A DNA stretch of 64,000 nucleotides. Origin: Spongiivirga citrea (GTDB lineage: Bacteria > Bacteroidota > Bacteroidia > Flavobacteriales > Flavobacteriaceae). The DNA lies in NCBI RefSeq assembly GCF_010671565.1, contig NZ_JAABOQ010000001.1:186001-250000 (forward strand), written 5' to 3'. The notes beneath the pieces are model-generated. The model was not told where the DNA came from. It saw only the letters and a list, made by a program, of their open reading frames with translations, and made no database searches. A program made the translations under genes and the position numbers. Below are positions 17,859 through 27,076 of the stretch, one piece after another (position 1 is the first letter of the stretch; each line of letters begins with the position of its first letter).

Positions 17859-18659
17859 ATGAGTAAAAGCGAATTTTTGGAGTTCGACTTCGGCCAAGTC
17901 AGCATCTTCAACGACCATATTATTGTGGTTATGGATGAAGACAGCACTGTGCAAAATGAACTTGTTCCTATTTTACAAGATATCGCAGACACATACTTTA
18001 AAAATAAACCATTCGTATACATAGCAAATCGTATTAATAATTATGCGGTAGATCCTTTAATTTATAAAGCAGTATCCAAAATCAATAACTTGGTTGGGTT
18101 TGCTGTAGTATCTAAAAGTCCTAATGCACAGAATCAAATTAGTATTGAGTCCCGGTTTTATGACAAGGAGTTCAAGCAATTTAAGGAACTTCAACAGGCG
18201 GTAGCCTGGGCGTCTGATTACACAAGAAGCATCAAGTCTAATTCTAAATATCCAACATTAAGTGATTTTGAACCTACTCTTATCGAAATTGATATTTGTA
18301 GCATACAAGTTTACAAATCGTATTCAATAGTAAACATTAAAGAAGGTGCTACAGTAAAACCAGGTGACGAAGCAATTTTTAAAAGGCTAATTGCGGAATA
18401 CTACGGTGATAAACCTTTTGTCTATATCTCTCATCGCGTACACTCCTATGCAATCGATCCTATCATTTATAAAGAGATTTCCAAGATTGAGACTTTATTA
18501 GGTTATGCCGTTGTGGACGAAAAATCTAAAATGTACAGCAGCGCTCAGGTAGAAAAACTCTTTTACGATAAAGCATTTGAAATTTTCAACGACTTGGATG
18601 AGGCCAAAGAATGGGCAAAAAAAATGCTCAATGACGACTTTACGCCTAATCTTTGCTAG
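17859..18659 (+). CDS. tandem-duplicated domain protein, possibly STAS/SpoIIAA-like
   Basis: A 266-residue cytosolic protein made of two copies of one ~125-residue domain. Copy 1 (about 5-128) has KPFVYIANRINNYAVDPLIY then KAVSKINNLVGFAVV; copy 2 (about 140-262) has KPFVYISHRVHSYAIDPIIY then KEISKIETLLGYAVV. Each ends with a FYDKxF...ELxxAxxWA motif. The alternating beta/alpha pattern and the terminal A-W-A helix are reminiscent of SpoIIAA-like/STAS folds seen in Bacteroidota, but I am not sure. No enzymatic residues are evident. It sits between clpC and oxyR, both stress genes, on the same strand but behind a terminator. Confidence 0.7.
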   Translation: MSKSEFLEFDFGQVSIFNDHIIVVMDEDSTVQNELVPILQDIADTYFKNKPFVYIANRINNYAVDPLIYKAVSKINNLVGFAVVSKSPNAQNQISIESRFYDKEFKQFKELQQAVAWASDYTRSIKSNSKYPTLSDFEPTLIEIDICSIQVYKSYSIVNIKEGATVKPGDEAIFKRLIAEYYGDKPFVYISHRVHSYAIDPIIYKEISKIETLLGYAVVDEKSKMYSSAQVEKLFYDKAFEIFNDLDEAKEWAKKMLNDDFTPNLC

Positions 18660-18774
18660 GTCGGTAGTAAAAGTATAGCTTAGGATAAAACTACTTCCAA
18701 AGCATTTTCAAAAAGTTAAAAAGCTAGTGTTAGAAGCTATAATTAATTAACTTTACATCAATAAAATCTATTGA

Positions 18775-19716
18775 ATGACTATCACGCAACTTAAATATGT
18801 GCTGGCGGTAGCTGAGCACCAAAACTTCACTAAAGCTGCCGAAAAATCTTTTGTAACACAGCCTACATTAAGTATGCAAATTCAAAAGCTAGAAGATGAG
18901 TTGGACATCTTGATTTTCGACCGCAGCAAAAAGCCCATCCAACTAACCGATATCGGGCTTAAAATTGTCAACCAAGCAAGAAATATTGTTAATGAGGCAG
19001 ATAGAATTCAGGATATAGTAGACCAACAAAAAGGATTTATTGGTGGTGAGTTTAAATTGGGGATTATCCCAACGGTAACGCCTACTCTACTACCAATGTT
19101 TTTAAATAATTTCATTAAAAAATATACGAAGGTTAACCTTAAAATAGAAGAGTTAACGACGGAAACAATCATTGAAAAATTAGTCGATGGCCATTTAGAT
19201 GCCGCTATTGCAGCCACTCCATTAGAGAATGAGCTTATTAAAAAAAGAGTCCTATACTATGAACCTTTTGTGGGATATATCAACGAAAATGATAAATTAT
19301 TCAATAACAAATCGCTCACCATTGAAGATATCGATATTGATGATATGTTATTGTTAGATGACGGTCATTGTTTTAAAAATAGTGTTATTAATTTGTGTCG
19401 TGTAGCCAACCCAGCAGAGCGAAATAGTTTTCAGTTAGAGAGCGGGAGTTTTGAAACCTTAATCAAATTAGCTAACGAGGGCCTAGGCATGACGCTTCTA
19501 CCCTATTTACATACACTCGACCTCAAAAATGCCGAAGAAAAATACCTTCGCGAATTTGAAGACCCCAAACCAGCACGAGAAATCAGTTTGATCTTCCATA
19601 AATCGGAGCTTAAAATGCAAATTATAGAAGCCTTACAACAAACAATTTCTGGAGTTATCAAAGGAGCTATTGCCTTTCAGAATGTAGAAATTATAAGCCC
19701 TATAGCAAACAAATAA
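18775..19716 (+). CDS. oxyR: LysR-family transcriptional regulator, OxyR-like
   Basis: A 313-residue LysR-type regulator. The N-terminal winged helix-turn-helix is MTITQLKYVLAVAEHQNFTK followed by AAEKSFVTQPTLSMQIQKLE (about 1-40), and the periplasmic-binding-like sensor domain covers about 90-300. Two cysteines in the sensor domain occur in DDGHCFKNSVINLC (about 200-207), seven residues apart, matching the peroxide-sensing pair of OxyR (Cys199 and Cys208 in E. coli). It should respond to H2O2 by disulfide formation and control catalase-type genes, none of which are adjacent. A -7-like TAACTTTA lies at 18748-18755. Terminator-like hairpin at 19729. Confidence 0.85.
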   Translation: MTITQLKYVLAVAEHQNFTKAAEKSFVTQPTLSMQIQKLEDELDILIFDRSKKPIQLTDIGLKIVNQARNIVNEADRIQDIVDQQKGFIGGEFKLGIIPTVTPTLLPMFLNNFIKKYTKVNLKIEELTTETIIEKLVDGHLDAAIAATPLENELIKKRVLYYEPFVGYINENDKLFNNKSLTIEDIDIDDMLLLDDGHCFKNSVINLCRVANPAERNSFQLESGSFETLIKLANEGLGMTLLPYLHTLDLKNAEEKYLREFEDPKPAREISLIFHKSELKMQIIEALQQTISGVIKGAIAFQNVEIISPIANK

Positions 19717-19720
19717 TGTC

Positions 19721-19750
19721 AAAAAAAAAGTCCACTTATAAAAGTGGACT
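19721..19750. terminator. terminator hairpin between convergent genes
   Basis: AGTCCACTT (19729-19737) pairs perfectly with AAGTGGACT (19742-19750). The adjoining A run at 19721-19729 is a T run on the minus strand, so it best terminates the small minus-strand gene, and may also stop oxyR transcripts. Confidence 0.75.
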
Positions 19751-19758
19751 GGTTAATA

Positions 19759-19956
19759 TTAATTTTTTAAGTAGACTAAACAAGGTTCTAATTCTGGTTG
19801 TATTAGCACCAGTTGCCGAACCCAAATTTTTAGTTCATCTACTTCATGAGGCAACAATCGTTTCATAGCTTTTTTCAATTCGCGTGCAAATAAAGTAATA
19901 TCAAAACTTACACGTTGCAGTACATTTTTAGAGTACTCAAACATTGCTCTCGCCAT
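19759..19956 (-). CDS. small conserved protein of unknown function
   Basis: A 65-residue, helical, mildly basic protein starting MARAMFEYSKNVLQRVSFD and containing LFARELKKAMKRLLPHEVDELKIWV. I recall similar ~65-residue proteins being widespread in Flavobacteriia without an assigned function. It has a terminator directly downstream on its strand, which supports its being a real transcription unit. No signal peptide, metal motif or known DNA-binding motif is visible. Confidence 0.7.
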   Translation of the reverse strand: MARAMFEYSKNVLQRVSFDITLFARELKKAMKRLLPHEVDELKIWVRQLVLIQPELEPCLVYLKN

Positions 19957-20257
19957 AATTTTAGTTTAATTTTTATTGATTTGGTCTTCTATAAAGATAA
20001 CGATAATTCGGTATTTTTATTAAACAGATAGCTGTTAAACTTGTTTAAATATTCATTAAAACGGATAAACTACTCAAAACCAAATAACTAGTTATGTGTT
20101 TTATTTTTTTGTCCCGTAAATTGAGTAATACCTTACTTTATATACTCTAGATTTAAGAAAAATTATGATTTTCTCACCCAGACATCCCGTCTAATTGCAG
20201 CCCACCCGTTCAAGTTTTTTCATTTTTGTTTAACTTCATCTCAAATTAGATTGGTAT
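19957..20257. other. 301-bp intergenic region between divergent genes
   Basis: This holds the promoters of the small minus-strand gene and the PBP4 gene. It is very AT-rich. I see no ORF of substance, no strong hairpin and no convincing TAnnTTTG/TTTG pair. Confidence 0.5.
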
Positions 20258-21538
20258 ATGAATCGTTTATTTTGGATTGCTTTAAGTGTATTTCTTTTAT
20301 TCAATTCATGCGCATCTACCAATCGTATTGCTAAGCCTCGGCAAATAGAAAAATTCTTCTCACAGCCTTTTTATAAAAATCAATTTACAGGGTTTAAACT
20401 TTTCGACCCTCAGACTAAGAAAACAATAAAGGGAATACATGCGAACAAGTATTTTATACCTGCTTCTAACGCAAAAATTGTCACACTGCTTAGCGCATTA
20501 AAAACTTTGAATGATTCTGTTGTCGGACTAAAGTATTTAAAGCAAAATGACACCTTATACATAAAAGGAACAGGAGACCCTAGCTTATTACATCCCTATT
20601 TTAAAGACAGTACCGTTATTCACTTTCTTAAAAATGTGAGTATGCCCATTGTTTTGCAAACCGGGCATTATGATGATCAGCCTTACGGACCAGGTTGGGC
20701 ATGGGAAGATTTTGACACTTATTTTTCTCCGGAAAAAAGCGCTTTACCTATCTATGGCAATGTATTGAGTATTCATAATGAAAATGATAGTCTAAAAATT
20801 GCTCCTAAAAGTTTTAAAGATGCTATTAGTTTTGAAAAAACAAGATTTAAACGAGAAAGACTTAAAAACAGTTTCAGTTTTGTAAAACCAACTCAAGATA
20901 CATTACAGATCCCATTTATTACTAGTGATAGTCTAACTAGCAGATTACTTTCCAATGCAATTGAAAAAGAAATTATACTACAAGATTCTATTAAAACAGG
21001 AATATATCGAAAGTTATTTACTGTGAAAACAGATAGCCTGCTCGCTAGAATGATGATCGAAAGTGACAATTTTATTGCAGAACAACTCTTACTACTTTCT
21101 TCTGATGCACTAACAGATAGCCTAAATAGCGGTAAAGCCAGAAAACATATACTCGAAACTCATTCTCAGCTGTTCGGCAAAGTCCCTCGTTGGGTTGACG
21201 GATCGGGTTTATCTAGATACAACCTAATGAGTCCCGACCAGTTAGTAAATGTATTAAATGAGTTGTATAATGTAGTAGATCGCAATCGCCTTTTTGCTTT
21301 GTTCCCTAAGGCTGGAATTAATGGTACTTTAAAAACATACGGTCAAGCTGAAGGAGATCCGTTTATTATTGCCAAATCGGGTTCATTTGGTAATACCTAT
21401 AATCTAAGTGGATATTTAAAAACAAAATCAGGAAAAGTGCTCATTTTTAGTTTTATGAACAATCACTATCAACAACCATCTTCCTCAATAAAAAATAAAA
21501 TATACGAGTTGTTAAAAGCAATTAGAAATGAATACTAA
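20258..21538 (+). CDS. D-alanyl-D-alanine carboxypeptidase/endopeptidase lipoprotein (PBP4 type, S13)
   Basis: A 426-residue S13-family penicillin-binding protein. The N-terminus MNRLFWIALSVFLLFNSC is a lipoprotein signal with Cys18 as the likely lipidated residue, so it is anchored in a membrane facing the periplasm. All three active-site motifs are present: S70-N-A-K73, S269-D-N271 and K373-S-G375. It trims or opens DD-crosslinks. The family's usual insert between the first and second motifs is present (about 75-265). Its 3' end is only 4 bp from the convergent gene at 21543, with no terminator between. Confidence 0.88.
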   Translation: MNRLFWIALSVFLLFNSCASTNRIAKPRQIEKFFSQPFYKNQFTGFKLFDPQTKKTIKGIHANKYFIPASNAKIVTLLSALKTLNDSVVGLKYLKQNDTLYIKGTGDPSLLHPYFKDSTVIHFLKNVSMPIVLQTGHYDDQPYGPGWAWEDFDTYFSPEKSALPIYGNVLSIHNENDSLKIAPKSFKDAISFEKTRFKRERLKNSFSFVKPTQDTLQIPFITSDSLTSRLLSNAIEKEIILQDSIKTGIYRKLFTVKTDSLLARMMIESDNFIAEQLLLLSSDALTDSLNSGKARKHILETHSQLFGKVPRWVDGSGLSRYNLMSPDQLVNVLNELYNVVDRNRLFALFPKAGINGTLKTYGQAEGDPFIIAKSGSFGNTYNLSGYLKTKSGKVLIFSFMNNHYQQPSSSIKNKIYELLKAIRNEY

Positions 21539-21542
21539 TATA

Positions 21543-22064
21543 CTATTCATTAATTGGTGTATATGTTCCTTTGAATAAAGTAGAAAGTACTTTATCATTA
21601 TGAATTACCTCCCAAAGCTGTAAAACGGTTCCATCGTTTTTCTTTGTCCAAGTGATTCGATTCTTGACCAGTTTTCCCTCTTTATTTTTTTGTTCTTCCG
21701 ATTCTAGAATCATTTTATTATTGGCATAATTACCCACTAGTTTTAGAACTCCACCCTGATTGTCTAACCATAATTGATTCCATTTCTTGGTGTTAGCATC
21801 ATAATAATTATAGCTCGTACCTGTATAACCAGCAGTCGCACTTGTCCACTCTTCACGAAGAATACAATTATCCTGAATTTTTGAAATAGTATTTACTCCA
21901 GCTTCACTTCCATCAGCATTCGTTACTTGCCATTTACCTAACCAGAAATCAAAAGCTGAATGATTTTCGGTACAGCAATTACAAGGTGTTTTGGCTTGAC
22001 CAGTAATTATACCCGATGATAAAATAGATACAGTTAGTGATAGAAATAGTACAATTTTCTTCAT
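21543..22064 (-). CDS. secreted DUF1579-like protein
   Basis: A 173-residue protein with a signal peptide (about 1-24, ending TGQA). The mature part carries FDFWLGKWQVTNADGSEAG, TISKIQDNCILREEWTSA, then YYDANTKKWNQLWLDNQGG and a lipocalin-like beta series. This FDFWxGxW...W...DGxxxG pattern recalls DUF1579-type proteins; function is unknown. A CNCC cluster at about residues 29-32 just after cleavage could form disulfides. It is convergent with the PBP4 gene, 4 bp apart. Confidence 0.68.
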   Translation of the reverse strand: MKKIVLFLSLTVSILSSGIITGQAKTPCNCCTENHSAFDFWLGKWQVTNADGSEAGVNTISKIQDNCILREEWTSATAGYTGTSYNYYDANTKKWNQLWLDNQGGVLKLVGNYANNKMILESEEQKNKEGKLVKNRITWTKKNDGTVLQLWEVIHNDKVLSTLFKGTYTPINE

Positions 22065-22251
22065 AAAATTTGCTTAATCCTCAATATTAAAACATTCATT
22101 TTTAGGTTTATTGATTGCTAATCTTAAAACTATCATAAAAAAGGGGTAAACTTTTATCGGTGTTTACTTATAGTAAGGTGACTCGCAAAAAAAATCGTAA
22201 TTTAATGAAGCTTTAGGAAATCAAATCACTAAGCAGGCTAATTCGATCCTA

Positions 22252-23667
22252 ATGTTCATCAACCAAAAAATAGCATTCACCACGCTATATCTATGTTGTT
22301 TATGCATATGTAATGCATCAGTTTCGCCGCTAAAAGGTATTAAGGTACCCGATCGTAGCGAACAGTCTGTTGCGCTTCAAAAAAAGAAAGCCTTAGATTA
22401 TGCAAAGCAAGGAGAAGCAGAAAGAGCAGTAGAATACACAAAGTTGTACGTAAAGGCAACAACAGATTTATCTATTATTAACGATCATCTTTTCGATTCA
22501 ATTAAAACATCAGCTAGCTACATTAGCTTCAAGGAAAAGTACACTCCGAAAATAGACTTCTGGAATTTGATCTATTTTTTTGTTGGTATACTGGGCATTT
22601 TTGCTGGTATTTTCATTCATTTTAAAAAGAAAACGGATCCAATTAGTGTATTGCTAATAAGTTTGTTTGTTATTTTTCATTCCATTTTTCTATTGCACAT
22701 CAATATACATTTAAGTCAACTTCAATATACTCTTCCGCATACCTTATTTATTTCAACGACACTTTCGTTTCTATACGGACCATTAATTTATTTCTATGTT
22801 AAAAGAACTAGTTTTAGATATAAGTTTAAATGGATTGATTTACTGCATTTAGTACCATCCTTTATTTTACTTAGCTATATCATGCCATACTATGCCATGA
22901 GTGGAATTGAAAAATTTAATGTCTTATTCGCTGGTGATGCATTTTTATTACCAGGAGCATACACTATCATAACGGCAAAAATCGTTTCTCTTGCTACCTA
23001 CGGATACTTCACATTGAAAGTATATCTAAAAGAGAAAAAGGAAAATCCTGAAACTCCTAAAAACGTTCTTGTTTGGCAACGAAACATCATTTTTATATTT
23101 AGTTTTTATGTCGTTTCCTATGTAGTGTATGCTGGTGCTTTAACCAAAATTATAAGCTTTGCACCTATTGGTCATATACAATTGATCATTATGATGACAC
23201 TTATTTTTTATGTGGTCTATATCGCCTATGTACAGCCGGACGCTTTTAGCGGTAAAATTCAATTAAATGACCCTAAGAATTTATTTAAGTATAAAAAATC
23301 GGGGCTTACACCATCCTATTCAATAGAACTTAAAGAACGACTTTTGTTTTTATTAAACGATGAAAAAGTTTACAGGAGAAATGATATTTGTCTTGATTGG
23401 ATTGCCCATAAACTAGGGACTAATCGACATAGTGCATCTCAGGTGATCAACGAACATTTTAATATGAACTTCTTTGAATTGATCAACAATTTTAGAATCC
23501 AGGAAGCCATAGAGTTGTTGAAAAACAATGTTCACAACAACTTAAATATTATTGATATCGCTTACGAAGTCGGCTTTAATAACAAAGTCACTTTCAATAA
23601 GTCGTTTAAAAAAGTGACCTCTTGCACTCCTTCAAAATATCTAGAGTCACAAATGGTTCCGCTATAG
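22252..23667 (+). CDS. AraC-family regulator with 7TM N-terminus
   Basis: A 471-residue membrane-bound regulator. Residues 1-23 are hydrophobic, possibly a signal peptide. A short helical soluble part follows (about 40-95), then seven or so membrane segments (about 105-335), and a C-terminal AraC DNA-binding domain: DWIAHKLGTNRHSASQVINE (about 375-394) is the first helix-turn-helix and NIIDIAYEVGFNNKVTFNKSF (read as 21 with helix ends; about 440-460) the second, ending TPSKY. Such 7TM-AraC proteins are common in Bacteroidota. It lies 259 bp upstream of susC on the same strand and is the obvious candidate regulator of that pair. Ligand unknown. Confidence 0.8.
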   Translation: MFINQKIAFTTLYLCCLCICNASVSPLKGIKVPDRSEQSVALQKKKALDYAKQGEAERAVEYTKLYVKATTDLSIINDHLFDSIKTSASYISFKEKYTPKIDFWNLIYFFVGILGIFAGIFIHFKKKTDPISVLLISLFVIFHSIFLLHINIHLSQLQYTLPHTLFISTTLSFLYGPLIYFYVKRTSFRYKFKWIDLLHLVPSFILLSYIMPYYAMSGIEKFNVLFAGDAFLLPGAYTIITAKIVSLATYGYFTLKVYLKEKKENPETPKNVLVWQRNIIFIFSFYVVSYVVYAGALTKIISFAPIGHIQLIIMMTLIFYVVYIAYVQPDAFSGKIQLNDPKNLFKYKKSGLTPSYSIELKERLLFLLNDEKVYRRNDICLDWIAHKLGTNRHSASQVINEHFNMNFFELINNFRIQEAIELLKNNVHNNLNIIDIAYEVGFNNKVTFNKSFKKVTSCTPSKYLESQMVPL

Positions 23668-23926
23668 CGTAAATCACAAGTAACTATTTATCGGGATTGG
23701 TAAACTATTACAGGTCTTACCCAAAAAATTCATAGTCTAGTCTTTCTTTAATCTGCAATTGCTTCAGGGCAGAGCAGTTTAGAATATTTATTTACTATCT
23801 GAAAATCCCACTAAACCTTGTTTAAATTTTTTAGAAGTAATTATTCGAATTAGCCATCGCATTCTTACTGCCTGCCTTTTTTCCAATTGCACTGACTCAA
23901 ATAATTATAAACAAATTCTAATTTTT

Positions 23927-26900
23927 ATGAAAGTGAAAAATTATTTTGTACTGTTGGTGTTTTTGGTGTTTGGTACATCATCATTAATAGCGCAACAACA
24001 AACAGTAACAGGAAAAGTGATAACTTCCGATGACGGAGTTCCATTACCTGGTGTAAGTATTGTGATCCAAGGCACATCCCGGGGAACACAGACTGATTTT
24101 GATGGAAATTATTCAATTTCCGCCTCTCCAACTGAATCTTTAGTATTCTCATATGTTGGATTTAAAACACAAGTAATTTTAGTAGGCAGCAGAACTGAAA
24201 TTAACGTGACCTTAGAAACAGATACCGAGCAGCTAGACGAAGTCGTAGTTGTTGCTTACGGTACAACTACCAAAGAGGCCTTTACTGGTTCAGCTAGTGT
24301 AATTGGCTCAAAAGATTTAGAAATAAGAAATGTTACATCACCTATTGCTGCTATTGAAGGTAGAGCTACTGGAGTTCAGTTTACATCTCCTGCCGGACCA
24401 GGTGCATCACCAGGTATTGTAATACGCGGGGTAGGAACACTTAACGGGAGTACAGATCCATTATTTATTGTTGACGGTATTCAATATGAAGGTGCCTTAA
24501 ATACTATTAACCAAGAGGACATTGAATCGTTTACTATCCTTAAAGACGCTGCCTCTACATCTTTATATGGATCGAGAGCTGCGAACGGGGTAGTAATCAT
24601 TACAACAAAGAGTGGTACTAAAGGAGACATCCGGGTTAATGCATCTATGCAATATGGCTTGGTATCAACCGGAATACCTTTTTATGATGAAGTGAGCCCA
24701 GGTGAATATTACGAGGTAATGTGGGAAGCCTTAAAAAATTCTAGCGCTGGTGCAGGTGATCCTGCTTTCGCCTCAGCCAACATTTACAATAGTTTAGGAT
24801 ATAATCCATTTAATGTACCTAATGATCAAATTGTTGGTACAGATGGTCGGCTAAATCCCAATGCTCAGGTAATCTACCAAAGCTTAGACTGGTATAATGT
24901 ATTCGAACGAACTGGCGTGAGACAAAACTATAATGTGAATGTTGCTGGTGGTGGAGAAAATCACAAGGTATTCTTCTCAGCCTCATACCTAGACGAGGAA
25001 AGTTTTATAGTTACTTCGGGGTTCGACCGTTTAACAACAAGGCTCAATGCAGAATTTGATGTAAATGACAATGTTACAATTGGTGGTAGTGCTAATGTTA
25101 CTATAACAGAAACTACAGCGCCTAGTTCCGCAGGAGCAGGAAGTATTGTAAACCCTTTTAGGTTTTCTAAAAATATAGGTCCTATCTATCCTGTTTATGT
25201 CAATGATCTTCAAGGAAATCTTGTTCGAGATGTTTTTGGAAATCTTGTTTTTGATAATGGTGAAGGTTTTTCTGAGTTCAATATTGGTTCAAGACCAGTT
25301 AACCAGGGTAGACATGCATTGCAGGAGTTATTTTTAAACGATGAGCGAAATAGAGATAACACCTACGGATTCAGGTTCTTTGGCGATGTGAAACTTCTAG
25401 ACGGACTTAGACTTCGATTAAATTACGGTAGAGACATTAACGAGCGTATACAAAAGCAGTATGAAAATGCAATTATTGGCGATGCCCAACCTGATGGTAG
25501 ATATGGAGAGGTTAGGTTTAGAAGACAGATAGAAAACTTCAATCAAATTTTGACGTACAATAAAAGTTTCGGCAATCATAATCTAGACTTTACAGCTGGT
25601 CATGAAAGTTTTAATTGGCAATTTTCTAGTAATAATGGGCTAGCGACGGTGCAAGCTGCAAATGGTATCTTTGAATTTGATAATTTCTCGAACATTGTAA
25701 GCCTTGGCGGATCATCCTTAAGAAAGGCCATCGAAGGGTATTTCTTAAGAACCAACTATAATTTTGACAGCAAGTATTATTTAAGTGCATCTGTTAGAAG
25801 AGATGGTTCATCAGTTTTCAACCGTGATACAAGATGGGGTACGTTTTATTCAGTCGGTGGTTCATGGAGAATTGATCAGGAGAAGTTTATGGAAAGTGCC
25901 GACTTTATTAATTCTTTAAAACTTAGATCCTCTTGGGGTGAGGTAGGAAATGATAATTTAAATGATTTCTTCCTTTCGCAAGCTAGATTTTCTATTACTT
26001 CTAATGCAGCAAGTCCCGCAATTATATTTACTGACATCGGTAATTCCACCTTACAATGGGAAACCATTGAGAATTTTGATGTAGCACTAGAATTTGCTTT
26101 GTTCGATAATTTCTTAGAAGGATCAGTTGAGTATTACAAAAGAAATTCTTCTGACCTGCTTTATAATTTACCTATCGCACCTAGCAATGGTTTAAATGAA
26201 GTTCCAACAAATGTAGGAGACATGTTCAATTCTGGATGGGAAGTAGCATTAACAGCAAATCTTATTCGTCGAGATGATTTCAATTGGAATGTAACCTTAC
26301 AAGCTTCTACATTTAAGAATGAAATTACAAGCTTGCCAGATCCTTTTATTTTCAACCAACAACGTTGGGCAGAAGGTCGTTCGCGATTTGATTTCTTTCT
26401 CCTTAGAACTGCTGGGGTAGATCCAGCTAATGGCGACCAGCTATTCTTGCAATATGAATTAAATGAAGATGGCGAAAGCGTTCCAGTATTGGACGCTAAT
26501 GGCGAAATTGCTACCACTAACGATTGGCAAGCTACCGAGCGTGCTTATACAGGGGATAGTTCTATTCCTGATCTTTTAGGATCAGTTGCCACAGGTCTTA
26601 GTTATAAAGGATTCACTTTAGATATTCTTGTTAACTATGGTATTGGTGGTAAATTCTTAGATTTTGGGTATGCAGAAATCATGCATGCTGGAACTTTCGG
26701 ACAGTCATTACACCCAGATATTCTAAATGCGTGGAGACAGCCTGGAGATATTACCAATGTCCCTCGTTTAGAAGCCGGAAATCCCAACTTAGTAAGACAA
26801 GCTTCTGAAAGATTTTTGACAGACGCCTCATTTTGGACGCTTAGAAACGTGAATCTAGGTTATAATTTTGACAAGGGAATTGCCGAACAACTTGGCCTAG

Positions 26901-27052
26901 ATAACTTAAGACTTTCAATATCAGGTGAAAACTTATATCTAAAAAGTAAAAGAACAGGTGCTAATCCTCAATTTAATTTAGCGGGGACACCTGAAGGTGA
27001 CACTTTTAATCCGTCAAGAATTATTTCAATGGGTTTAAATATAGGATTTTAG
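23927..27052 (+). CDS. SusC/RagA-family TonB-dependent outer-membrane transporter
   Basis: A 1041-residue protein with a signal peptide (about 1-22, ending LIAQ). A carboxypeptidase-regulatory-like domain follows (VTGKVITSDDGVPLPGVSIV, about 27-95), then the TonB plug (DEVVVVAYGTTTKEAFTGSA and GSRAANGVVIITTKSG) and a large beta-barrel ending LNIGF. It imports glycans or other large nutrients across the outer membrane using TonB energy. The SusD partner follows 24 bp downstream. A local direct repeat encodes two GNLV motifs near residues 426-438. There are no glycoside hydrolases, peptidases or sulfatases adjacent, so the substrate cannot be inferred. Confidence 0.92.
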   Translation: MKVKNYFVLLVFLVFGTSSLIAQQQTVTGKVITSDDGVPLPGVSIVIQGTSRGTQTDFDGNYSISASPTESLVFSYVGFKTQVILVGSRTEINVTLETDTEQLDEVVVVAYGTTTKEAFTGSASVIGSKDLEIRNVTSPIAAIEGRATGVQFTSPAGPGASPGIVIRGVGTLNGSTDPLFIVDGIQYEGALNTINQEDIESFTILKDAASTSLYGSRAANGVVIITTKSGTKGDIRVNASMQYGLVSTGIPFYDEVSPGEYYEVMWEALKNSSAGAGDPAFASANIYNSLGYNPFNVPNDQIVGTDGRLNPNAQVIYQSLDWYNVFERTGVRQNYNVNVAGGGENHKVFFSASYLDEESFIVTSGFDRLTTRLNAEFDVNDNVTIGGSANVTITETTAPSSAGAGSIVNPFRFSKNIGPIYPVYVNDLQGNLVRDVFGNLVFDNGEGFSEFNIGSRPVNQGRHALQELFLNDERNRDNTYGFRFFGDVKLLDGLRLRLNYGRDINERIQKQYENAIIGDAQPDGRYGEVRFRRQIENFNQILTYNKSFGNHNLDFTAGHESFNWQFSSNNGLATVQAANGIFEFDNFSNIVSLGGSSLRKAIEGYFLRTNYNFDSKYYLSASVRRDGSSVFNRDTRWGTFYSVGGSWRIDQEKFMESADFINSLKLRSSWGEVGNDNLNDFFLSQARFSITSNAASPAIIFTDIGNSTLQWETIENFDVALEFALFDNFLEGSVEYYKRNSSDLLYNLPIAPSNGLNEVPTNVGDMFNSGWEVALTANLIRRDDFNWNVTLQASTFKNEITSLPDPFIFNQQRWAEGRSRFDFFLLRTAGVDPANGDQLFLQYELNEDGESVPVLDANGEIATTNDWQATERAYTGDSSIPDLLGSVATGLSYKGFTLDILVNYGIGGKFLDFGYAEIMHAGTFGQSLHPDILNAWRQPGDITNVPRLEAGNPNLVRQASERFLTDASFWTLRNVNLGYNFDKGIAEQLGLDNLRLSISGENLYLKSKRTGANPQFNLAGTPEGDTFNPSRIISMGLNIGF

Positions 27053-27076
27053 TAAAATAGCAAAGGAAAAAATATT

